From: Streptomyces roseochromogenus subsp. oscitans DS 12.976
GTDB taxonomy: Bacteria > Actinomycetota > Actinomycetes > Streptomycetales > Streptomycetaceae
Assembly (NCBI RefSeq): GCF_000497445.1
Contig: NZ_CM002285.1
Span: forward strand, 1,392,126 to 1,398,570
Direction of reading: 5' to 3'
Length of the DNA: 6,445 bases
Shown here: positions 1 through 4,252 of the stretch, piece after piece
Layout: every line of letters begins with the position of its first letter
How positions within the stretch are numbered: position 1 is the first letter of the stretch
Program-made: the position numbers and the translations under genes
The notes under the pieces: model-generated
Seen by the model: only the letters and a program-made list of their open reading frames with translations
What the model was told of the DNA's origin: nothing
Database searches by the model: none

Positions 1-108
1 TACCGCGCGGAGGCTGCGGCGCTGCGGCAGCCTCACGGGGAGGCTGCCGCGCTGAAGCAGTACCGCGCGGAGGCTGCGGCGCTGCGGCAGCCTCACGGGG
101 AGGCTGGC
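1..108. repeat. 60-bp tandem repeat built from 30-bp half-units
   Basis: A 60-bp unit at 1-60 is repeated from 61 until it diverges near 107. Each unit is two related 30-bp halves: a variable 9-bp block (taccgcgcg or cctcacggg) followed by a conserved 21-bp block beginning GAGGCTGC and ending GCAG. Thirty bp is ten codons, and in + frame 1 the halves read YRAEAAALRQ and PHGEAAALKQ. Differences between the conserved blocks are synonymous (GCG/GCC) or conservative (CGG/AAG, Arg/Lys), which fits coding in this frame. The array enters from outside the window, so its copy number is unknown. Each unit also contains a GGCAGCCTC...GAGGCTGCC inverted repeat with a 5-nt loop (26-48; an imperfect copy at 86-108). 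Confidence 0.93.
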
Positions 109-273
109 AGTGTCGTCGGCTTGAGGGGCAGGGCGGCCCAGATCACCTTGCCGCCGCTCGCGGTGTGCTCCACGTCGACGGTTCCGCCCGCCTCCTGTGC
201 CACCTCGCGGACCAGCAGCAGGCCCCGGCCGCCGGTCTGGCCGTGGTCGGCCTCCAGGGCGGTCGGCCGGTAG
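1..273 (+). CDS. Possible 3' end of a decapeptide-repeat protein (partial)
   Basis: Frame 1 is open from the window edge to a TAG at 271-273. Its first 36 codons encode decapeptides of the form [YRA/PHG]-EAAAL-[R/K]-Q, rich in Ala, Glu, Leu and Gln. These could form helix broken at the PHG spacer. Substitutions among repeats are synonymous or conservative in this frame, the main support for coding. Against it, codons 37-90 lie antisense to the ATPase gene, and their high G/C third positions are explained by that gene's codon phase. The 3' part may therefore be spurious, or the original protein may have lost its normal stop. No start is visible and no function can be assigned. The repeat could also be non-coding. 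Confidence 0.28.
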   Translation, partial: YRAEAAALRQPHGEAAALKQYRAEAAALRQPHGEAGSVVGLRGRAAQITLPPLAVCSTSTVPPASCATSRTSSRPRPPVWPWSASRAVGR

Positions 274-596
274 GGATGGTTGTCCTCCACGGACACCCGC
301 ACCCACTCGGCTCCGACCGCGACCTCCACGGCCAGCGTCGGCGACAGCAGCGCCGCATGCCGGACCGCGTTGGTGACCAGCTCGGAGACGATCAGCAGCA
401 AGCCGTACTCCAGCTCGTCGGAGACCGGCACGCCCTGGCGCAGCAGCAGATCCCGGACGGCATGCCGGGCCTGCGGGACCGAGGCGTCCACCGCAGCGGC
501 GGTGAAGCGCCAGACGCCCTCGTACGGCAGAGGATCGGGCGGACACTCGGCATGCCCCGCTGGGCGCGGGCCGTCCCCGCGCCCGTGGTTGTCCAT
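93..596 (-). CDS. Anti-sigma/regulatory histidine-kinase-like ATPase
   Basis: This 167-residue protein has a single HATPase_c domain of the RsbW/SpoIIAB-like class, common in Streptomyces. Such proteins bind ATP and regulate partner sigma factors or anti-anti-sigma proteins in the cytoplasm. Visible motifs are the N-box SELVTNAVRH (about residues 71-80, with E72 and N76 as the expected catalytic and Mg-binding residues), the G1-type VEDNHP with D105, and the G2-type GGRGLLLV (122-129). The N-terminal 25 residues are polar and probably disordered. I chose the ATG at 596. A GTG at 632 would add 12 residues but has no ribosome-binding site, whereas GAGGG lies some 13 nt before the ATG, which is weak. 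No transmembrane or PAS segment is seen. The stop lies inside the flanking repeat, so the last residues (LPASP) are repeat-derived. The partner is not in the window. Confidence 0.88.
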   Translation of the reverse strand: MDNHGRGDGPRPAGHAECPPDPLPYEGVWRFTAAAVDASVPQARHAVRDLLLRQGVPVSDELEYGLLLIVSELVTNAVRHAALLSPTLAVEVAVGAEWVRVSVEDNHPYRPTALEADHGQTGGRGLLLVREVAQEAGGTVDVEHTASGGKVIWAALPLKPTTLPASP

Positions 597-773
597 CGTC
601 CGGTCGCCACCCTCGCGCTCGATTGTCACCACACGTCGAGTGTTGGTAACGATCCGCGCCGGTCCACGCGCCTGAACACAAGTCAGCGGGTATCGGGCGG
701 TTTCTGACCGAGTGCGTATGACACGGTCACGTGTGGGGACTGTTCCTGTCGCCGGGACGCGCCGGTTCGCGAA

Positions 774-1373
774 CTAGTCGGGTGGTATGGGCCCGGACGG
801 CCCCCGCTCGGAGACGAGCCCGACGATACGGCGCCCGCCGTAGCCGGTGGCCACGAGGCCGAGGCCGTCGAAGAGCAGGGCGAGCGAGAAGAAGGCCCCG
901 ATGACGTACTGGCTGCTGCTCGGCCAGTGGCCGAGGACCAGGGTCCCGAGCAGCAGGTCGAAGACGCCGAGCAGCAGCGTCCAGCCGAACTGCGGTCCGC
1001 GCACGACCATGCTGCCGACGAGCCGGAACAGGCCCGCGGAGAGGAACAGCAGCGCGGCGAACATGGTGAGCGCGTCGGCTGCCGCATGCGGCAGCCGGAT
1101 GACGACGACGCCGGCCGCGATGTTGAGGGCGGCGACGACGACGCCGAGCCAGAAGAAGCTGGTGCCGCGGGCCTGGATCGCGTGCAGCAGGCCGACGATC
1201 CCGCCGATCAGCAGCAGCCAGCCGAACAGCAGCATCGAGGTGAGCGTGGCGATCGCGGTGTAGAAGAGTCCGACGAGCCCGGCGAGTACGAGGATCACAC
1301 CGAGCGCGGCGAGCCAGCTGAATCCCCGGTACAGCCTCTTCGCCTTGTCTGTGCGCTTGCCGGCCTTGACCAT
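774..1373 (-). CDS. HdeD-like (DUF308) integral membrane protein
   Basis: The 199-residue protein has a short basic cytoplasmic N-terminus (VKAGKRTDKAKR) and about six hydrophobic helices, near residues 19-37, 43-65, 73-93, 99-121, 128-149 and 154-177. Short loops and a polar Pro-rich tail complete it. Size, helix number and the Gly-rich paired-helix pattern match the HdeD/DUF308 family. E. coli HdeD is tied to acid resistance at high cell density; actinobacterial members mostly have no defined substrate. The ATG at 1373 is preceded by AAGGAG with 6 nt spacing, a strong ribosome-binding site that fixes the start. The leader is unusually purine-rich (see 1402-1466). The ATPase gene follows on the same strand after 177 bp, too far to assume an operon. 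Family assignment is good; a stress role is inferred only. Confidence 0.85.
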   Translation of the reverse strand: MVKAGKRTDKAKRLYRGFSWLAALGVILVLAGLVGLFYTAIATLTSMLLFGWLLLIGGIVGLLHAIQARGTSFFWLGVVVAALNIAAGVVVIRLPHAAADALTMFAALLFLSAGLFRLVGSMVVRGPQFGWTLLLGVFDLLLGTLVLGHWPSSSQYVIGAFFSLALLFDGLGLVATGYGGRRIVGLVSERGPSGPIPPD

Positions 1374-1401
1374 CGCCAGCTCCTTGATCGCGCCGATTCA
1401 A

Positions 1402-1466
1402 TCCCCGTTTTTCCCTTCCGCTTTCTCTTCTACCCCTTTTCCCTTTTGAGCCTCACTTTCCCTTTT
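1402..1466. other. Pyrimidine-rich tract in the divergent intergenic region
   Basis: On the + strand 58 of 65 bases are C or T, and about half of the tract is A/T, unlike its GC-rich surroundings. It contains an 11-bp direct repeat, TTTCCCTTTTG, at 1438-1448 and 1457-1467, and a related T5C3 run at 1408. In the HdeD-like gene's sense it is a purine-rich stretch (AAAAGGGAAA motifs) ending about 28 bp before the ATG, so it probably lies in that gene's leader or promoter. Possible roles are ribosome recruitment or standby, a non-B DNA element, or a protein-binding site. None is demonstrated. Confidence 0.75.
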
Positions 1467-1546
1467 GTGCCCGCTGAGCCGGGTTCCGTAACTCGCCGGG
1501 TGTTCTCGAACCCGGTCGCGCTTCCAGGCCGCGCCGGACCCCCCGA

Positions 1547-1552
1547 TACGAT
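1547..1552 (+). promoter_or_regulatory. Candidate -10 element for a leaderless transcript
   Basis: TACGAT fits the TANNNT -10 pattern of the main actinobacterial sigma factor. It ends 6 nt before the ATG at 1559, so transcription would begin at or next to the A of the start codon. No Shine-Dalgarno sequence precedes that ATG (CCGGGC only), which agrees with a leaderless mRNA. The -35 region is weak: TTCCAG at 1522-1527, with 19-bp spacing. This is inferred from sequence. Confidence 0.5.
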
Positions 1553-1558
1553 CCGGGC

Positions 1559-2341
1559 ATGGAGCCCCAGCTGTCCCATCACATCGAAGGCGCCGTCGCC
1601 ACCGTCGTCATCCGCCACCCGGCCAAGCGCAACGCCATGACCGCGGCGATGTGGCATGCGCTGCCTCCGCTGCTGGACGCGTTCGCGCGCGACCCGGGCG
1701 TGCGGGCGCTGGTGCTGACCGGGGAGGGCGGGACCTTCTGCGCGGGCGCCGACATCAGCACGCTCCAGGGCTCACCGGCCGAGGCCCAGGCGCTCGCGGT
1801 GGCGGCCGAGGAAGCGCTCGCCGCGTTTCCCAAGCCGGCCCTGGCCGCCGTGCGCGGGCACTGCGTGGGCGGCGGGGCGCAGCTCGCGGCAGCCTGCGAT
1901 CTGCGGCTGGCGGAGGAGGGCGCGCTGTTCGGGGTGACGCCGGCGCGGCTCGGAATCGTCTATCCGGCCTCCTCGACCCGCCGCCTGGTGTCGCTGGTGG
2001 GCCCGGCCACCGCCAAGTACCTGTTGTTCACCGCGGAGTTGATCGACGCCGGGCGGGCGCTCGGCACCGGGCTCGTGGACGAGGTGCTGCCGGTCGGCGA
2101 ACTGGACAAGCGGGTCGCGGAGTTGACCCGGATCCTGGTCTCCCGCTCGCAGCTCACCCAGGCCGCCGCAAAGGAGTTCGCGGGCGGCCGGACCGACCGG
2201 GACGCCCACTGGGCCGAGCGGGCCCAGGGCAACCCCGACACCGCGGAAGGCGTCGCCGCGTTCCTGGAGCGCCGGCAGCCGCGCTTCACCTGGAGCGTGT
2301 CTACGTCAGGGTCTGCTTCGTCAGGGTCTACATCAGGATGA
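1559..2341 (+). CDS. Enoyl-CoA hydratase/isomerase (crotonase) family protein
   Basis: The 260-residue protein has the crotonase fold and should bind an acyl-CoA thioester. The oxyanion-hole segments are clear: FCAGADIS (A64) and GHCVGGGAQLA (G105). Aligning by eye with rat mitochondrial enoyl-CoA hydratase, Glu144 is replaced by Q108 and Glu164 by P128, so ordinary hydratase activity is unlikely. The segment after F124 reads GVTPARLGIVY and resembles E. coli methylmalonyl-CoA decarboxylase (MTPVNLGVPY), including the active-site Tyr (Y135 here). The end EGVAAFLERRQPRF also resembles that enzyme (EGMNAFLEKRKPNF). The decarboxylase's oxyanion-site His is Ala here. A decarboxylase, isomerase or other crotonase reaction is therefore possible. 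The last 15 residues (SVSTSGSASSGSTSG) are low complexity, use rare codons (TCT, TCA, ACA, GGA) and come from a local repeat. The start is ATG with no ribosome-binding site, probably leaderless. The 3' end overlaps the convergent DJ-1 gene by 14 bp. Confidence 0.9.
   Translation: MEPQLSHHIEGAVATVVIRHPAKRNAMTAAMWHALPPLLDAFARDPGVRALVLTGEGGTFCAGADISTLQGSPAEAQALAVAAEEALAAFPKPALAAVRGHCVGGGAQLAAACDLRLAEEGALFGVTPARLGIVYPASSTRRLVSLVGPATAKYLLFTAELIDAGRALGTGLVDEVLPVGELDKRVAELTRILVSRSQLTQAAAKEFAGGRTDRDAHWAERAQGNPDTAEGVAAFLERRQPRFTWSVSTSGSASSGSTSG
2299..2337. repeat. Short tandem repeat at overlapping convergent 3' ends
   Basis: Three adjacent related units occur: GTCTACGTCAGG (2299-2310), GTCTGCTTCGTCAGG (2311-2325) and GTCTACATCAGG (2326-2337). 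On the + strand they encode the Ser/Thr/Gly tail of the crotonase protein. On the minus strand they carry the DJ-1 gene's TAG stop (2328-2330) and a second in-frame TAG (2301-2303). This suggests local duplication at the junction. No strong terminator hairpin is visible between the genes. Confidence 0.75.
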
Positions 2342-2963
2342 AACGGCTCCGGGCGCGCAGCGCCTCGACGACCTGAGCGGGAGCCTTGCGCGGGGATCCG
2401 GCGGCGTAGGGCGGCTGCGGGTCGTACTCCGTGGCCAGCTGGACGGCCTGCGCGTGCTCGTCACCGGCGATGCGGCCGGACAGGGTGAGGGCCATGTCGA
2501 TGCCCGCGGAGACACCGGCGGCGGTGACGTACTTCCCGTCCGCCACCACCCGCTCCTCCGCCGGCTCGGCGCCGAAGCGCTTCAGCTGGTCCAGTGCCAG
2601 CCAGTGCGAGGTCGCGCGGCGGCCGTCCAGGAGTCCGGCGGCGGCGAGCAGCAGGGAGCCCGTGCACACCGAGGTCGTCCAGGTGCTCGCCGCGTCGACG
2701 GCGCACAGCCAGTCGAGCAGGGGCCGGTGCTCCATCAGGGCCTGCTGGCCCGGGCCGCCCGGCACCACCACGACGTCCGGGCACGTGACCTCCGCGAGCG
2801 ACCGGTCCGCGACGACTGCGAGCGCTCCGGTGTCGGTGCGGACGGACCCGGTGCGTTCGGCGACGAACACGGTCTCGGCATCAGGGAGGCGGGAGAGGAT
2901 CTCGTACGGGCCTACGGCGTCCAGGGCGGTGAAGCGGTCGTACAGGACGATGGCGATCTGCAT
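2328..2963 (-). CDS. DJ-1/PfpI family protein, isonitrile hydratase-like
   Basis: The 211-residue single-domain protein belongs to the DJ-1/PfpI (ThiJ) superfamily. The nucleophile elbow is SVCTGSLLLAAAG with C100 and T101. D15 and E21 lie in the N-terminal segment ALDAVGPYEIL, and VVVPGGPG is at about 65-72. This D-C-T arrangement matches Pseudomonas isonitrile hydratase InhA (recalled as Asp17, Cys101, Thr102), which converts isonitriles to N-substituted formamides. Many relatives have other or unknown activities, so the substrate stays open. It has no signal peptide and should be cytoplasmic. I chose the ATG at 2963: AAGGGA lies 6 nt upstream and MQIAIVLYDRF is a typical family start. An ATG at 2978 would add five residues but would put that ribosome-binding site inside the gene. 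It lies 48 bp downstream of the GlxA-type regulator, probably in one operon and under its control. Confidence 0.88.
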   Translation of the reverse strand: MQIAIVLYDRFTALDAVGPYEILSRLPDAETVFVAERTGSVRTDTGALAVVADRSLAEVTCPDVVVVPGGPGQQALMEHRPLLDWLCAVDAASTWTTSVCTGSLLLAAAGLLDGRRATSHWLALDQLKRFGAEPAEERVVADGKYVTAAGVSAGIDMALTLSGRIAGDEHAQAVQLATEYDPQPPYAAGSPRKAPAQVVEALRARSRFILM

Positions 2964-2976
2964 GGTGTGTCCCTTC

Positions 2977-2996
2977 ATCGGGTATCGGGCATCGGT
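2977..2996. repeat. Heptamer repeat ahead of the DJ-1 gene
   Basis: ATCGGGT, ATCGGGC and ATCGGT follow one another in the 48-bp gap between the regulator and the DJ-1 gene, just upstream of the latter's ribosome-binding site. The 12-mer CGGGTATCGGGC within it (2979-2990) also occurs at 687-698, upstream of the ATPase gene. It may be a small regulatory site or simple slippage; the sequence does not decide. Confidence 0.4.
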
Positions 2997-3011
2997 ATGG
3001 GACCGTGGCGC

Positions 3012-3971
3012 TCAGCGGGTGAGGGCGGGGCGGAAACGGCGGCGGTACTCGGCCGGGGCCGTGCCGAGGGTTTTAACGAAGGCGCGGCGCATGGCCTCGG
3101 GGGTGCCGTAGCCGCTGGTGCGGGCGATCTCCTCGATGCCGTCGGCGGTGTCCTCCAGCAGGCGGCGGGCGTGTTCCAGGCGGACCCGGTCGACGTAGCG
3201 GCCGGGTGTCATGCCGGTCTCCTCACGGAAGGCGCGGGCGAAGTGGCGGGGTGACAGGCGGGCCCGGGCGGCGAGCGACTCGACCGTGAGGTCGCCGGCC
3301 GGGTGCTCGGTGATCCAGCGCTGGACCTCCCGGAGGGGTGCGCGCTGCGCGGTCTGGGCGGCGAGCTGGGCGCTGAACTGCGCCTGGTTGCCGGGCCGGC
3401 GCAGGAAGACCACCAGGTGCCGGGCGACGGCGAGGGCGACGTCCCGGTCCAGGTCCTCCTCGACCAGGGCGAGGGCCAGGTCGATGCCGGAGGTCACCCC
3501 GGCCGAAGTGGCGACGTGCCCGTCCCGGACGTAGATCGGCTCCGGATCCACGGCGACGGCCGGGTGGTCGCGGGCGAGCTTGTCGCAGTAGGCCCAGTGG
3601 GTGGTCGCCCGGCGGCCGTCGAGAAGTCCCGCGGCGGCGATCAGGATGGCGCCCGTGCACACCGAGACCAGCCGCGGGACACGCGGTCCGCGGGCGCGCA
3701 GCCAGGCGATCAGCCGCGGGTCGGGCAGGCGCGTGCCCTGGCCGCCGGGCACCAGCAGGGTGTGCGGGTCGGGGGCCGTGGTGAGTGCCTCGTCCGGTAC
3801 GAGGGTCAGGCCGCTGGAGGTGCGTACCGGGCCGCCGTCCAGGGAGGCCGTACGGACCCGGTAGGTGCCCGGTGTGTGCTTCTCCGCGCCGGCGAACACC
3901 TCCAGCGGGCCGGTGACGTCGAGGCTCTGGACGCCGTCGAAGAGGACGAAGAGAAGAGTTCGCTGCGCCAT
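3012..3971 (-). CDS. GlxA family transcriptional regulator (DJ-1 domain plus AraC HTH)
   Basis: The 319-residue protein has an N-terminal DJ-1/PfpI-like domain (about 1-190) and a C-terminal AraC-type double helix-turn-helix (about 212-315). The N-domain keeps D18, E24 and the cysteine elbow SVCTGAILIAAAG with C105. The second HTH carries the usual AraC-family signature region (IARTSGYGTPEAMRRAFVKTLGTAPAEYRRRF, as a pattern around 282-313). Such regulators bind DNA near promoters, usually in response to a small molecule sensed by the N-domain; in most the DJ-1 domain is thought to be a sensor rather than an enzyme. The ATG at 3971 gives the normal family start (AQRTLLFVLFDGVQ), although its ribosome-binding site is poor: GAAGG sits only 1 nt before the ATG and a weaker GAAGAA lies further upstream. 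It is followed after 48 bp by a stand-alone DJ-1 gene with a nearly identical nucleophile region, its likely target. A palindrome at 3998-4010 may be its own operator. Confidence 0.92.
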   Translation of the reverse strand: MAQRTLLFVLFDGVQSLDVTGPLEVFAGAEKHTPGTYRVRTASLDGGPVRTSSGLTLVPDEALTTAPDPHTLLVPGGQGTRLPDPRLIAWLRARGPRVPRLVSVCTGAILIAAAGLLDGRRATTHWAYCDKLARDHPAVAVDPEPIYVRDGHVATSAGVTSGIDLALALVEEDLDRDVALAVARHLVVFLRRPGNQAQFSAQLAAQTAQRAPLREVQRWITEHPAGDLTVESLAARARLSPRHFARAFREETGMTPGRYVDRVRLEHARRLLEDTADGIEEIARTSGYGTPEAMRRAFVKTLGTAPAEYRRRFRPALTR

Positions 3972-3997
3972 GCCTTCGATTCTTCGCCGCCGGGAGG

Positions 3998-4010
3998 CAT
4001 GGCTGCAATG
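3998..4010. promoter_or_regulatory. Interrupted palindrome upstream of the GlxA-type gene, possible operator
   Basis: CATGGCTGCAATG has the symmetric form CAT-n-GC-n-GC-n-ATG, centred on 4004, with 10 of 13 positions symmetric. It lies 27-39 bp upstream of the regulator's start codon, a position suited to autoregulation. No second copy was seen in the gap before the DJ-1 gene. Function is inferred from position and symmetry only. Confidence 0.35.
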
Positions 4011-4209
4011 ACGCGCTTCCCACCTTTTCTGCCATCGGCCGCAGGCCCGCGTGATCCGAGCCTTCGCGGAAGTGGTGCGGCGGACCGGCGGAGACGCGCC
4101 GTGGCGGGCACGCCGGTCACCTGCGGGTCCGGCGCCGCCCTGGGCGCGCCGATCGGCACGGCGGCCCGCCGGGGAGCCGCCCTGATCCCCGGTTGTCGGT
4201 GTCACCTGC

Positions 4210-4215
4210 CACAAT
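4210..4215 (+). promoter_or_regulatory. Weak -10-like element upstream of tex
   Basis: CACAAT differs from TANNNT only at the first base, and would give a leader of about 30 nt. No -35 is found at the usual spacing; TTGTCG at 4193-4198 is only 11 bp away. The rest of the 281-bp divergent region between the GlxA-type gene and tex shows no further gene or RNA that I can support. Confidence 0.22.
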
Positions 4216-4252
4216 TGCCGCGCAACCTCAGTGGAGAAGGCGGTACGGGATC

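Noticed and set aside
1..108. CRISPR-like array
   Set aside because: The 9-bp variable blocks are too short for spacers and recur identically, and the 30-bp period is codon-phased; this is a tandem repeat.
165..707. 180-residue + strand open frame opposite the ATPase gene
   Set aside because: Antisense to the N-, G1- and G2-box coding region and without its own domain signature.
721..734. ACACG-GTCA-CGTGT hairpin as a terminator after the HdeD-like gene
   Set aside because: The stem is only 5 bp and no U-tract follows.
765..774. Palindrome GTTCGCGAAC at the HdeD-like stop codon
   Set aside because: It is short, has no second copy in the window and no clear role; chance is a sufficient explanation.
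1430..1460. SigB-type promoter for the HdeD-like gene (minus-strand GGGTAG)
   Set aside because: No matching GNNT -35 at 14-16 bp spacing; the nearest, GGCT, is at 13.
927..1640. 237-residue + strand open frame rich in Glu, Gln and Asp
   Set aside because: It is antisense to the membrane-helix codons of the HdeD-like gene and runs through the pyrimidine tract into the crotonase start.
2454..3254. 266-residue + strand open frame across the DJ-1 and regulator genes
   Set aside because: It spans parts of two well-supported minus-strand genes and their gap, and resembles no family.
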